A stretch of DNA of 37,470 bases from contig DVOW01000047.1 in assembly GCA_018713335.1 (NCBI GenBank), positions 1-37,470 of the forward strand, written 5' to 3'. The translations under genes were made by a program, and so were the position numbers. Shown here in pieces: positions 6,896-16,185 of the stretch (positions within the stretch are counted from its first letter, which is position 1; each line of letters starts with the position of its first letter). Source of the DNA: Candidatus Merdivicinus intestinigallinarum (GTDB lineage: Bacteria; Bacillota; Clostridia; Oscillospirales; Ruminococcaceae). A model generated the notes under the pieces. It did no database searches, was not told the DNA's origin, and saw nothing but the letters and a program-made list of their open reading frames with translations.

Positions 6896-7915
6896 ATGAA
6901 AATCGTTGTATTGGCCGGGGGACTCAGCCCGGAACGGGACGTTTCCCTTTCTTCCGGCGCGCTGATTGCCAACGCCTTAATGGAATCCGGCTATGAAGTT
7001 ATGCTCTTAGACTTATTTTTCGGCACAGACAGCCGGGATTTCCCGCCGGTGTACCACAGCCACAAAGACAGCGTACAGTTTTCCTACCAGATTCCCAGCG
7101 CCGCCCCGGATTTGGAAGCCATCCGGGCGGAATCCAAGACCCCTCATAGCCTCATCGGCCCCGGCGTTTTGGAAATCTGCCGGGAAGCGGATTCCGTCTT
7201 CCTGGCCCTCCACGGCTCCATCGGGGAAAACGGCCAGCTCCAGGCCGTTTTGGACACCCACGGCATCCGCTACACCGGCACCGGTTACACGGGCAGCCTG
7301 CTGGCCATGGACAAAGACCTTTCCAAGACCCTCATGCGCGCAAACGGCGTTTCCACCCCGGATTGGCGGCTGGTCAGGCTGTCGGGACCCCAGGACTTCT
7401 CCTGGGTCCCCTACCCTTGTGTGGTAAAACCGTGCAGCTGCGGCTCCAGCGTCGGGGTATCCATGGCGGACACCCCCAAGGAGCTGGAAGCGGCCCTGGA
7501 TGCCGCCCGGAAATACGAGGACATGGTGCTCATTGAGGAAAAAATTACGGGCCGGGAATTTTCCGTGGGCATTTTGGCCGGGAAAGCCCTGCCGGTTATT
7601 GAGATCCGGCCCCTGTCCGGCTTTTACGACTATGAGAACAAGTACCAGCAGGGATTGACGGAGGAAATCTGCCCCGCCCAAATCCCCGACTCTCTGCGGA
7701 AGCTTTTGCAGGACCAGGCGGAAAAGGTCCACCAAATCCTGCGGCTGGGATTTTACTCCCGGGTGGATTTCCTGGTGGATGAGCAAGGCCGCCCGTACTG
7801 CCTGGAGGCCAACACCCTGCCCGGCATGACGCCCCAAAGCCTCCTGCCCCAGGAGGCCGCCGCCCAGGGGATCTCTTACCGGGAACTTTGTGAGCGCATC
7901 GCCTTCTCCAAATAA
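6896..7915 (+). CDS. ddl: D-alanine--D-alanine ligase
   Basis: This 339-residue ATP-grasp enzyme joins two D-alanines for the peptidoglycan stem peptide. It begins MKIVVLAGGLSPERDVS, the usual N-terminal nucleotide-proximal loop. It has LHGSIGENGQLQA near 101, the glycine-rich VVKPCSCGSSVGVS near 177-190, and the metal-binding end CLEANTLPGMTP near 302. The omega-loop segment ENKYQQG retains the Lys-Tyr pair associated with D-Ala-D-Ala specificity, so a vancomycin-resistance D-Lac or D-Ser type is unlikely. The frame is open further upstream into gltX, but the ATG at 6896 with GAGGTG seven bases before it gives the normal family length. The gene lies 71 bases downstream of gltX. Confidence 0.95.
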   Translation: MKIVVLAGGLSPERDVSLSSGALIANALMESGYEVMLLDLFFGTDSRDFPPVYHSHKDSVQFSYQIPSAAPDLEAIRAESKTPHSLIGPGVLEICREADSVFLALHGSIGENGQLQAVLDTHGIRYTGTGYTGSLLAMDKDLSKTLMRANGVSTPDWRLVRLSGPQDFSWVPYPCVVKPCSCGSSVGVSMADTPKELEAALDAARKYEDMVLIEEKITGREFSVGILAGKALPVIEIRPLSGFYDYENKYQQGLTEEICPAQIPDSLRKLLQDQAEKVHQILRLGFYSRVDFLVDEQGRPYCLEANTLPGMTPQSLLPQEAAAQGISYRELCERIAFSK

Positions 7916-7931
7916 ATGATGATAAAACAGC

Positions 7932-7966
7932 CCCCTGTTTCCGGACTTGGAAACAGGGGACTTTTC
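7932..7966. terminator. Bidirectional terminator between ddl and the alpha-mannosidase gene
   Basis: CCCCTGTTTCC (7932-7942) and GGAAACAGGGG (7949-7959) form a perfect 11-base stem. CTTTTC follows on the plus strand and TGTTTTATC on the minus strand, so it can end both converging transcripts. Confidence 0.85.
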
Positions 7967-7987
7967 GCTGTATGGAAAAATTACAAA

Positions 7988-10777
7988 TTACAGTTCCAGG
8001 CGCAGAATCCGCAGCTGGAAGGGAGCTGCCGCCCCGGTCACAACGCTGCCATCCAGCCGCACTTCCCCGGATACAGGGCGTTCCAGCTGGTCGGCCAGGG
8101 AAACGGACGCGGGCGCAAAGCCGCAGTCCACGGTGAATTCCCCGTTTGTGCCTTCGGTTTCATAGAGCTTCACGATAACGGCCTTGCCGTCCTCGGACAT
8201 CTTCACAGAGGAAAGCAGCACATTTCCGGACACCAGACGGACCAGGGAGTCCGAAACCGGCAGCTTGCCGGGATGGGGCTGGCCGGCAACAGTAAAGACG
8301 GGATGCTCGTAATCCTGTACCAGCTTGGCGTAATCCGCGTTGGATTTGCCGGGGACCGCCGGGATCAGGGCAAACTCAATATCGTGGCGGCCGGTTTCCG
8401 GCGTGGGATCCGGGTCATACGCGCCGCGGATCAGGGTCACGCTCATGCGGCCGTTGGCGGTGCGGTAGCCGTATTTGGTCTGTGCCGTCAGCAGAAGGGC
8501 GTCTTTCTCGTCCTCCGCCATGACAAAACGGTTGGCGGGCAGGTCCATTTCCCGGCCTTCCCGGCGCAGGAAGCTGAAGGGCACGTCATAGAGGAATTTT
8601 TCACCGGCGCAGGAAGCGGGCAGGGTGAACTGCAGGCAGGGGATCCCCTTGTCATCGCCGCCGAATTCCCGCCAGTCGCAGGTGGCATGGTACCGGAGAA
8701 CCGGGCTGTCCTCGTCCAAGGACACCTCTATGCGAAGGGTGGAGGCGCTGAAGGGCATGGAGATCTCCAGCCGCTGTCTGGTCTTTCCAGAAGACAGGGG
8801 GCGCATTTCCGCTTTGGTCAAAGGGGTAACCTCTTTCTGACGGCCGGTAAACCAGGCGCTCATGCCGCCGTTCCAGCCGGTGACTTCTTTCCAAACCGCC
8901 TCGGTGGCCAGTTCAAACCGGGCCTCTTTCCCTTCCGGGATCAGTTCCCGGCCGGTTTCCTTGTTGTACAGGGAGCAGAGGGACGCAGTTGCCGGGTTGA
9001 ATACGGCCTTCACCTTGCTGTTTTCCAGCACAAAGGTTTCCGGATGCTGGGTGCGCATATCGTTGACGAAAACGCAGCCGGGCTCCACCGGTCTTTCCCC
9101 AACCAGCACGGCAGTCCAGCCGGATGCGGGGACTTTTACTTTGGCCAGGATCCGGGCAAACTTGTGGCCCCAGTAGTAGCCGCCCTGTTCCAAGATCTGG
9201 GTGTCCAGCCACTGGCCTTCCGGCAGGCGGACCGCCAGGCGCTTTTCGTCGCCCTCATAGTCCCAGACAACAAACTCCGTTACCTCATCCCGTTCCCAGG
9301 GAGAGGAGTTGAACAGGTGGAAGATCCGGGTCTTGCCGGCGGTGTGGCCGCAGCCGCCCATAATGCCGCCGAAGCCCGCGCCGCCGCCTTCTCCGCGGGA
9401 GAATGCAACATCGGCAGGGTCCATCAGGGACTGGGTGTCCATCTGCTCCGCCAGCCGGTAAAACGCAGCTTTCCGGCGGGCAGCGGCCGCGCCCAGGGTT
9501 TCCTGATACAGACCGGAAGCGTATTCCCGGGTTTCCGTTACGCCGGAACCGGGGATGATGTCATGGAAGTGGTTGAAGAGCACCTTTTCCCAGGCTTCCG
9601 CGAAAATTTCCGGATGGGGTTTGGCCCCGGTCCGGAGGACGGAGGCTGCATCGAACAGCTCGGCATCCTGCAAAGCCCGTTCCGAACGGCGGTTCCCGGC
9701 CTTGATGCGGCTCTGGGTGGTGTAGCAGCCGTCGCAGAGGAAGTTGATCTCCCCTTCCACCACCGGCAGGGTTTCCCGGCGGGCTTCCACGGTGTGGAAA
9801 TATTCATGGAAGGTGGAGAAAGTAAATTTGGGGTAAACCGGCCAGCTGTTCATCTCAATGAGGCAGTCCAGATCCCGGCGGGTAGGTCCGCCGCCGTGGT
9901 CGCCTACGCCGTAAACCTTTAAAAGGGCCTTGGAACCGGTCAGCTCCTCCAGCTTAGTGGCGTGCTCCGCCAAGGTGGTGTCCATTTCCCCGTTGTACCA
10001 GAAAGGCTCGGTGTACAGGATGAGCTCCGCGCCGGATGGGGCGCGCCAGCGGTTCAGGATGTTTTCCCCGATCCGGCCCCGGCAATGATAATAGTATTTC
10101 ACGCCGCCCTCAGCGGAAATTTCCGGCACGTTCCGGCTGTGGCCGAAGGTATCCGGGTCAAAGTCCACTTCCAGGCTGTCGGGATCGACGGAAAAGATTT
10201 TAGATAAGTAATTTTTGGCGTATAAAATATGCCGGGACAGGCTTTCGCCGTTGGCCATATTCTTGTCTGTTTCCACCCAGGCGGACGCAGTCAGCTCCCA
10301 GCGGCCTTCCGCCACCCGTTCCTTGACTTCCGCAAGCATTTCCGGAGCGAACCGTTCCAGAATCCGGTAAACGGAAGCCTGGGACTGGGAGAATTTGAAG
10401 TCCGGGTACTCCTTCATGATCTGGAGCATGGTGCGGAAGGTGTCGATAGTGGTGTTGACAGTTTCGTCAAAGCCCCACATCCAGTTCATGTCAATGTGGG
10501 CGTGGGCGGCGCAGAGGAACTCATAGCTTTTGGCTTCCTCCGCCGCGGGAAGCAGCTCCTTTTCCGCGGCCTCCGCCGTCTGGTTGGAGATGACGCCTTC
10601 CTTTTCCAGGCCTGCCCGCAAAACGCAAAGCGCCGCCTGAATCAGGGGTTCATACTTCCCGTCTGCCGCTTCCGAAAGGGTCTGCACAAACCGCAGCTCC
10701 CCCCGGATGCGCTTCTGCCAGGATGTTTCCTGGGGCAGCTGGTCGAACCGGTCAAACTCATGGACAATCTGAATCAT
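7988..10777 (-). CDS. Alpha-mannosidase, glycoside hydrolase family 38
   Basis: This 929-residue retaining glycosidase removes terminal alpha-mannose from glycans. The GH38 catalytic barrel shows the zinc-binding HAHIDMNWMWGFDE stretch at 92-105 and the nucleophile region FDPDTFGHS at 206-214, with D209 the probable nucleophile. The C-terminal half (from about 430) is the beta-sandwich region normal for the family. There is no signal peptide, so it acts in the cytoplasm on imported mannosides or N-glycan fragments. The ATG at 10777 follows AGGAGGG. It is the second gene of an operon, 21 bases after a URO-D-like gene, with a terminator beyond its stop. No transporter or other sugar gene is adjacent. 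Confidence 0.93.
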   Translation of the reverse strand: MIQIVHEFDRFDQLPQETSWQKRIRGELRFVQTLSEAADGKYEPLIQAALCVLRAGLEKEGVISNQTAEAAEKELLPAAEEAKSYEFLCAAHAHIDMNWMWGFDETVNTTIDTFRTMLQIMKEYPDFKFSQSQASVYRILERFAPEMLAEVKERVAEGRWELTASAWVETDKNMANGESLSRHILYAKNYLSKIFSVDPDSLEVDFDPDTFGHSRNVPEISAEGGVKYYYHCRGRIGENILNRWRAPSGAELILYTEPFWYNGEMDTTLAEHATKLEELTGSKALLKVYGVGDHGGGPTRRDLDCLIEMNSWPVYPKFTFSTFHEYFHTVEARRETLPVVEGEINFLCDGCYTTQSRIKAGNRRSERALQDAELFDAASVLRTGAKPHPEIFAEAWEKVLFNHFHDIIPGSGVTETREYASGLYQETLGAAAARRKAAFYRLAEQMDTQSLMDPADVAFSRGEGGGAGFGGIMGGCGHTAGKTRIFHLFNSSPWERDEVTEFVVWDYEGDEKRLAVRLPEGQWLDTQILEQGGYYWGHKFARILAKVKVPASGWTAVLVGERPVEPGCVFVNDMRTQHPETFVLENSKVKAVFNPATASLCSLYNKETGRELIPEGKEARFELATEAVWKEVTGWNGGMSAWFTGRQKEVTPLTKAEMRPLSSGKTRQRLEISMPFSASTLRIEVSLDEDSPVLRYHATCDWREFGGDDKGIPCLQFTLPASCAGEKFLYDVPFSFLRREGREMDLPANRFVMAEDEKDALLLTAQTKYGYRTANGRMSVTLIRGAYDPDPTPETGRHDIEFALIPAVPGKSNADYAKLVQDYEHPVFTVAGQPHPGKLPVSDSLVRLVSGNVLLSSVKMSEDGKAVIVKLYETEGTNGEFTVDCGFAPASVSLADQLERPVSGEVRLDGSVVTGAAAPFQLRILRLEL

Positions 10778-10798
10778 AAATATCCCTCCTGTTAACCC

Positions 10799-11809
10799 TT
10801 AGTCACGGGCGGCTTCGGCCATTGCCAGGATGTTTTCCGCCGGCACATTGGGCAGCACTTCCTCGTGGCTGGGTGAAATGACGATATTGGGTCCTAAGAT
10901 ATCCCGGACGCGGTGCACCTCGTCCTTGATCTGCTGGGGGGTGGCGTTGACAAAGAAGGTCTGGGCGTCAATACCTCCTACAAAGGCCAGGTCGTTTTTA
11001 TACTGGGCCAGCTCGCTGGCGCTCATACCCGCCGCCTGGGCCTGGATGGGGTGTAGGATGTCCACGCCCGCGTCGATTAAGTCGGGAATAATGCGGTAGA
11101 TGGAGCCGCAGGAGTGGAGCATGATCTTTTTGTTGTACTTTTTGCCCACCGCAATGAGCCGTTTAAAAGAAGGCAGGACGAATTTCCGGAACAGCTCCGG
11201 GGAAATGAACAGGTCCCGCTGGGTGCCGAAATCGTTGCCGAAGAACATGACGTCGGCCCGGTCCCCCAGTGCGGAAAAATATTTCTCATTGGCGGCCACA
11301 TAGTAGTCCACAATATGCTCTGTGGCGGCTTCCACCACTTCCGGGCATTCGTACATTTTGATGAAGTAGTTTTCCATGCCGAAAAAGTCGGCGATGTTAT
11401 GGAAAAAGGGGCACCACATGCCGGTAAAGACCATTTTATCCGGGAACTGATCCACCTGCTTGTAAATTTCAGTAAAATCGCAGTAGTCCGGGTCGGGCCA
11501 GGGGTATTTCTCAATATCCGCAACGGTTTCCGCATTGGCGAAGCAGCCTTCGGCGCTTAGGGTGTGGCGTTCTGTGCCGTAGGAAGGGTCGATGGCAGGG
11601 CGGCCGGAGGGGTGATGGTAGCCGCTGTCGGCGGTGAACCACCGGCAGTCGTCGTTTAAAAACTCAAAAATTGCCTCCCTGGTGGGTTCAATCCCCCACT
11701 TTTCCGCGTAAATCGGGACAGTGGCGTCGTTGGGATGGCCGGTCCACATAGCGCCGCCGTTTGTGCTTTTGCGGTTAAAAATTTCCAAAACTTTTTCACG
11801 GGAAGTCAT
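10799..11809 (-). CDS. Uroporphyrinogen decarboxylase-like (URO-D/MtaA-type) protein
   Basis: This 336-residue TIM-barrel protein belongs to the URO-D superfamily, which includes heme-pathway decarboxylases and zinc-dependent methyltransferases such as MtaA and CmuA. The metal-binding HSCG motif of the methyltransferase branch is present at 232-235 (IMLHSCGSIYRIIPDL). The arginine-rich N-terminal substrate site of true HemE is not evident, so heme synthesis is unlikely. An in-frame extension of 14 residues exists upstream, but the ATG at 11809 is preferred because AGAGGAGA lies just before it. It leads an operon with the GH38 alpha-mannosidase. URO-D-like proteins occur often in clostridial sugar loci; their substrate is unknown, and no corrinoid protein is seen here. 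Confidence 0.85.
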   Translation of the reverse strand: MTSREKVLEIFNRKSTNGGAMWTGHPNDATVPIYAEKWGIEPTREAIFEFLNDDCRWFTADSGYHHPSGRPAIDPSYGTERHTLSAEGCFANAETVADIEKYPWPDPDYCDFTEIYKQVDQFPDKMVFTGMWCPFFHNIADFFGMENYFIKMYECPEVVEAATEHIVDYYVAANEKYFSALGDRADVMFFGNDFGTQRDLFISPELFRKFVLPSFKRLIAVGKKYNKKIMLHSCGSIYRIIPDLIDAGVDILHPIQAQAAGMSASELAQYKNDLAFVGGIDAQTFFVNATPQQIKDEVHRVRDILGPNIVISPSHEEVLPNVPAENILAMAEAARD

Positions 11810-11898
11810 AGCTGTTCTCCTCTCATCTAAAATTAAATCCATCATAATCACCGTACCGCCGCTAACAGAAACACGATACGAAAATCATTACCCTCTTT

Positions 11899-12669
11899 TT
11901 ATAATTTTCTTGCCTTGAATAAAACCGAAATAGGAAGCATTTTCGCTTTTTTGGCTTTGTCGCTAATCTCACCTTCGGCCTGCATCGTTGCCTCGTCGGT
12001 TTGCTCAACCATTTGCTCGATTACAAATCCCGCTTTTGCCAAAGCGTTAACATAGGTAGATATTTTCCGGTTACACAGCAAAATTTCACTATCATCTACC
12101 GGCATTTTGAAGTAGGATTCATCAAAATAGCTTTTGTTCATCACTAAGGTGTTGTTGTTTATTATAATTTTCCGTTCGTCACAGGACCATGCAATACAGT
12201 AATTGAGTGTATGATGCCAACTAAAAATGAAGATGCCGTCTTTTTTCAGATATGAGGCGATTTTCTGGAAAGTACCATCCAAATCGGTTGTCCAGCCGAT
12301 CCCATAAATTGAATATACATAATCAAAATAATCTTTCGGTATATCCATGTCCGCTTCCATTGGAGAGCAGATGAATTTGGCAGTATAACCATTTTCACTC
12401 AGATACCGCTTGGCATTTTCAATCTGCCTATGTGAAAAATCTACACCCCACAATTCGCCAGCCTTTCTGTCCGCATGATACTTCAGTGAATGGCCGCTGC
12501 CACAGCAAATTTCAAGCATTTTTTTACCTGAAACATCTCCAAACAAATGTAATTCATCCTCGGTTACAAAATGTACTCCATATGTAGGAAGCGCCGTGGT
12601 CCCAAACCATAGGTCAGCGTGCGCATCCCAATAATTCTGATTTGTTTTTAATATTTCATCTCTATGCAT
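11899..12669 (-). CDS. Class I SAM-dependent methyltransferase
   Basis: This 256-residue Rossmann-fold methyltransferase has motif I LEICCGSGH at 52-60, the acidic SAM-ribose residue D77 in LWGVDFSHRQIENAK, and the motif III-IV region YFDYVYSIYGIGW. It resembles small-molecule methyltransferases of the UbiE/methyltransf_11 type, and the acceptor cannot be inferred. The sequence is visibly more AT-rich than the flanking genes and uses A/T-ending codons, so it may have been acquired separately. It stands alone: the URO-D gene starts on the same strand about 90 bases downstream but has its own leader. A TATAAT box at 12733-12728 on the minus strand is a plausible -10 element, without a good -35. 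Confidence 0.85.
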   Translation of the reverse strand: MHRDEILKTNQNYWDAHADLWFGTTALPTYGVHFVTEDELHLFGDVSGKKMLEICCGSGHSLKYHADRKAGELWGVDFSHRQIENAKRYLSENGYTAKFICSPMEADMDIPKDYFDYVYSIYGIGWTTDLDGTFQKIASYLKKDGIFIFSWHHTLNYCIAWSCDERKIIINNNTLVMNKSYFDESYFKMPVDDSEILLCNRKISTYVNALAKAGFVIEQMVEQTDEATMQAEGEISDKAKKAKMLPISVLFKARKL

Positions 12670-12889
12670 TTGTATTCCCCGTTGATTATTTCAAAAAGTA
12701 TTTTCGATTTACAATCACACTTCTTTCATTATACGGCTTTTTTCACGAGAAAAAAAGGAGTTTTTTTTATTTTTGGTACTTTCCTTGGATTTTTCAAAAA
12801 AGGGTTCTTTTCCTTCCGCCCATTGGAATATTCCAGCCAAAGGGCGGATATTCTATCAATAAATTGCGTGCCTCAAAGGAGGATTCTGC

Positions 12890-13369
12890 ATGGAAAATCG
12901 GAATTTTTGGGAAAAAGCGGGAGTTTACGCTGGATTTATCATCGGAACCCTGCTGGTAGGGGGGCTGGCCGGATTTCTCATCCGGGGCAGTATGGAAACC
13001 TACGCTTCCCTAAATCAGCCGCCCCTGGCGCCCCCTGGGAAGGCGTTCCCTATCGTTTGGGGGATTCTGTATCTGCTCATGGGCATCGGCTCCGCCCGGG
13101 TATTCCTGACGGGGAAAAGCGGCAGGCGTTTCGCCCTGGTCGTATATTGGGTCCAGCTATTTTTCAACTTTTGCTGGAGCCTGATTTTTTTCAACGCCCG
13201 GATGTATCTGGCGGCCTTTTTGTGGCTCATTGTCCTCTGGGTGCTGATCGCCATGATGGTTTATGCCTTTTGGAAGCTGGACCGCCCCGCCGGGCTTTTG
13301 CAGATCCCGTATCTCCTTTGGGTGGCCTTCGCCGGATATTTGAACTGCGCCGTCTGGCTTCTGAATTGA
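12890..13369 (+). CDS. tspO: TspO/MBR family integral membrane protein
   Basis: This 159-residue protein has five hydrophobic membrane segments and the TspO landmarks, including LNQPPLAPPGKAFPIVWGILY around residues 43-63 (the P-x-W region) and the WxxxxF/N pattern in VYWVQLFFNFCWS. Bacterial TspO proteins bind porphyrins and other hydrophobic ligands and modulate stress or tetrapyrrole responses; the role in a fermentative anaerobe is unclear. The ATG at 12890 follows AAAGGAGG. It is monocistronic, with a terminator directly after the stop that is shared with the converging FAD oxidoreductase gene. About 220 bases separate it from the divergent methyltransferase gene. Confidence 0.92.
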   Translation: MENRNFWEKAGVYAGFIIGTLLVGGLAGFLIRGSMETYASLNQPPLAPPGKAFPIVWGILYLLMGIGSARVFLTGKSGRRFALVVYWVQLFFNFCWSLIFFNARMYLAAFLWLIVLWVLIAMMVYAFWKLDRPAGLLQIPYLLWVAFAGYLNCAVWLLN

Positions 13370-13374
13370 CGAAA

Positions 13375-13410
13375 GAAGCGCTTCTCCTTGTGGAGAAACG
13401 CTTCTTTTTA
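13375..13410. terminator. Terminator shared by tspO and the converging oxidoreductase operon
   Basis: GAAGCG plus TTCTCC pair with GGAGAA plus CGCTTC across one C/A mismatch around a TTGT loop (13375-13404). TTTTTA follows on the plus strand; the minus-strand T-run is weaker. Confidence 0.85.
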
Positions 13411-15369
13411 TATTTCTTTGCGGGCTGTATATTCCGCCCAGACGGTTTCAAACCAATCGTCGGTCCTGGGCAGTGGCCGCACCGGCACAAACCGGGAATG
13501 GAAGCCATTCCCTTGCAGGGATGTTTCCACCCAGTCCTCCCGGTGGGAGCCGTTCCCAGGGTAATACCGGCAGGCGGCCAGCTCTTTTCCTCCCAAAAAT
13601 CCCGGCACAGAAAGGAGCTGCCCGTTTTCGTCCGCGATGAGGGCGGAACCCCGGCTGCCGCAGGCAGTCCCGGTAAGGCCCATGGCCGACAGCATGGCGC
13701 TCTGAACCAGCAGCATATCCCGGTTTTTATAGGCGCGGGGCAGTTCCAGAGGGCTTTTCACCGCTGTCCCCTCAAAGAATCTCTCCATAGCTCCCGCGAT
13801 TTCCCCGGCCAAACGCTCCATCTCCGGCAGGGAGCGAAGCTGGGCCGCGAAAAGGCTCATTTGCTTCTGAAAATAGGCCCGCTGTTCCCGGACGCCGGTT
13901 TCCCCGCCGGAAAGGAGCCGGCCGCACTGGGACAAAAGTTCCTCCGCCGCTTGTTGGGCAAATTCCGGCAGCCGTTCTTCCGGGACCGGCTTGCGGCAGG
14001 TGTCGGCGATATGCTCCGCCGCCCGCTGGGAACCCACCTGAGTGGAATTTAATGCGCTGCCGCCGGGACGGGTAACGCCGAAGGTACCCGCCGCCTCTCC
14101 TGCCGCGTACAGCCCGCTGACAGTGGTCTGCCAGTGTAGATCCACGGCCAGGCCGCCGTTGTTGTGCTGGGCGCAGACCGCCGCTTCCAGGGGCTCCCGC
14201 CAAAGGTCGATGCCATGGGATGCGTACAGCTCGATGGCTTTGGGGTTCATATGGGCCAAACGGGCAATGGGGGTGTCCTGAAACGCCCCGGAACGCTCCA
14301 GGTAGTGCCGGGCTTCCGCCGAAAGGCCGGAAAAGCCCTTTTCCAGGCCCTTGGGATTCATGCGGAAATCCAGGAACACCCGGTTGCCTTTGTGAAAAGT
14401 TTCGTGATAGACAATCAGGTCAATAAGGGAGGAACCGGCGATTTTCCGGGTGTCGAAGGGCCATTGATACCCTTTTAAAAACACGAAGTCCAGAGCCTGT
14501 TCCGGGGTTTCGAAATATTCCGGGAGGAATTCCCGTTCATTCCCCTCCCGGTCCACGGCAATATACCGGGGCAGTACCTGCTGGTAGGTCCCCGAAAGGT
14601 TCCAGCGGAATTTTGTGGAAGCCAGGCCGTACTGCCATTCCTGCAAATTGCAGGCTGAGGCCCCCGCCTCCAGGGCCATCCCCGTCATGCCCGTCTGACT
14701 TTCCGGGTAAACGGAGGCTTCGTACACAATGGCCGGGCCGCCGGTGGCCAAAATCACCTGGCTGCACAGGAACACGGTCAGCCCCCAGTCGGAATCGGAC
14801 AGGCGGTTCAGATCCAGGGCCAGCACGCCCCGGACGGCGTTGTCCTCTACCAGAAGGCGCACCGCCTGCATCTCGTCATAAATGGGGATCCCTTTGCGCC
14901 GGACGGATCCCTCCAGTTTTTCCGTCATGATCTTGGAGGTCAGGGGCCCGCAGGAAGTGGCCCGCCGGTAGGGGTCGTGGTCGGTTTTGTAGCCCACATA
15001 TTCCCCATAAATGTTGGTGGGAAAGGGCGCCCCCAGGTTCACCAGCTTCATAAAGGACCTTAGGGAACCGGCCGCCTCCGCCAGGGCCGTATCCCCGTTG
15101 ACGCTGCCCCCCTGGAACAGGTTGTCCGCCAGCTCATAGATGCTGTCGGCGGCGTCGGAGCACAGGGACAATTTATAATAGGTCTGCTTGTCGCTGCCGG
15201 TGTTCCGGGAAGTCCCCATGTTCACCCCTTCGGTGAGGATGGCAATTTCTTTCCGGCCCAGGTCAAAAAGGGCGTCGGCGGCGTTGAACCCGGCGCACCC
15301 GGAGCCGATGACCAGGGTGTCCAAGGCAATTACGGCGATATCCTGCCCCTTACTTTCCACAAATCTCAT
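13408..15369 (-). CDS. FAD-dependent oxidoreductase, fumarate reductase/succinate dehydrogenase flavoprotein superfamily
   Basis: This 653-residue flavoprotein has the FAD-binding dinucleotide fold at its start (LVIGSGCAGFNAA, about 20-30) and the second FAD contact near 445-480 (SGLYAAGEAAGTFG, then GGSALNSTQVGSQRAAEHIA). The middle is the substrate-capping domain, followed by a helical C-terminal part, as in FrdA/NadB relatives. No signal peptide or heme motif is seen, so it is cytoplasmic. A distinctive block, GTSRNTGSDKQTYYKL, sits where fumarate reductases bind flavin. The true substrate is unknown, and fumarate reduction is not implied. It is the last gene of a three-gene operon after the SDR (22-base gap) and the OYE protein, and may supply electrons to or from the latter. 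The ATG at 15369 follows AAAGGA. Confidence 0.85.
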   Translation of the reverse strand: MRFVESKGQDIAVIALDTLVIGSGCAGFNAADALFDLGRKEIAILTEGVNMGTSRNTGSDKQTYYKLSLCSDAADSIYELADNLFQGGSVNGDTALAEAAGSLRSFMKLVNLGAPFPTNIYGEYVGYKTDHDPYRRATSCGPLTSKIMTEKLEGSVRRKGIPIYDEMQAVRLLVEDNAVRGVLALDLNRLSDSDWGLTVFLCSQVILATGGPAIVYEASVYPESQTGMTGMALEAGASACNLQEWQYGLASTKFRWNLSGTYQQVLPRYIAVDREGNEREFLPEYFETPEQALDFVFLKGYQWPFDTRKIAGSSLIDLIVYHETFHKGNRVFLDFRMNPKGLEKGFSGLSAEARHYLERSGAFQDTPIARLAHMNPKAIELYASHGIDLWREPLEAAVCAQHNNGGLAVDLHWQTTVSGLYAAGEAAGTFGVTRPGGSALNSTQVGSQRAAEHIADTCRKPVPEERLPEFAQQAAEELLSQCGRLLSGGETGVREQRAYFQKQMSLFAAQLRSLPEMERLAGEIAGAMERFFEGTAVKSPLELPRAYKNRDMLLVQSAMLSAMGLTGTACGSRGSALIADENGQLLSVPGFLGGKELAACRYYPGNGSHREDWVETSLQGNGFHSRFVPVRPLPRTDDWFETVWAEYTARKEI

Positions 15370-15391
15370 GGGTTTGCGTCCTTTCTGCCGG

Positions 15392-16162
15392 TTACAGGCG
15401 CCGGATGTGGAACCCGCCGTCGGCGTTCAGAACCGTGCCGGTGCCGAAATCCAGAAGCCCTGAACAGGCGGCGGACACACAGTTTGCCACGTCCTCCGGC
15501 TGGCCGAACCGCCGGATGGGCGTGACCCCTTCGGCAATCATCTTCTCATACTTTTCATGGACCCCGGCGGTCATATCCGTGGCGATGATGCCGGGGCGCA
15601 CCTCAAAAACCGGGATCCCGTACTGGGCCAGCTCGTCGGCGAACAGCTTGGTGATCATGGAAATCCCCGCCTTGGAAATGCAGTATTCCCCCCGGGATGT
15701 GGAAGAAGTGTAGGCGGAGATGGAGGAGATATTCACAATTCGGGGTGTATATTGTGGAAAACCCCGCTTTTGACAGGCGATCATCCGGTTGGCGGCCCCC
15801 TGGCACATAAAGAAGGTCCCCTCGCAGTTGATGCGCATAAGCCGTTCAAAGCTCTCCGGCGTGGTTTCCAAAATGTTCAGCCGCACCTTGCAGGCCACCC
15901 CGGCGTTGTTTACCAGCACGTCAATGCGGCCGAATTTTTCTAAGGCGTGATCCAATAGGGCCTCCCGGTCCTCCGGCACGGAAATATCCGCCCGGACATA
16001 ATCGGCCTCCCCCTGCCGGTTCAATTCCGCAAGCAGATCCTTGACCTCCTCCGGGGCGGCTGTGGCGCATAAAACAACAGTATAACCGTCGGACAGGAGC
16101 TTTTTGGCAATGGCCAGTCCGATCCCCCGGCGGGCGCCGGTGACAATGGCAATTTTTTTCAT
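15392..16162 (-). CDS. Short-chain dehydrogenase/reductase (FabG-like)
   Basis: This 256-residue classical SDR interconverts a ketone and a secondary alcohol with NAD(P)H. Visible motifs are the cofactor loop TGARRGIG at 8-15, NNAG at 85-88, the catalytic serine in NISSIS at 144-149, and Y160 with K164 in EYCISK. It resembles 3-ketoacyl-ACP reductase, but the setting points to a catabolic substrate rather than fatty acid synthesis. It lies between the OYE gene (23 bases upstream) and the FAD gene (22 bases downstream) in one operon. The ATG at 16162 follows AAAGGAAG. Confidence 0.92.
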   Translation of the reverse strand: MKKIAIVTGARRGIGLAIAKKLLSDGYTVVLCATAAPEEVKDLLAELNRQGEADYVRADISVPEDREALLDHALEKFGRIDVLVNNAGVACKVRLNILETTPESFERLMRINCEGTFFMCQGAANRMIACQKRGFPQYTPRIVNISSISAYTSSTSRGEYCISKAGISMITKLFADELAQYGIPVFEVRPGIIATDMTAGVHEKYEKMIAEGVTPIRRFGQPEDVANCVSAACSGLLDFGTGTVLNADGGFHIRRL

Positions 16163-16185
16163 GGGAAACTTCCTTTCTCAGGGGC

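Noticed and set aside
7916-9922. A 668-codon plus-strand open frame opposite the alpha-mannosidase gene
   Set aside because: High GC at third positions opens the antisense frame; the minus-strand GH38 protein is complete and convincing.
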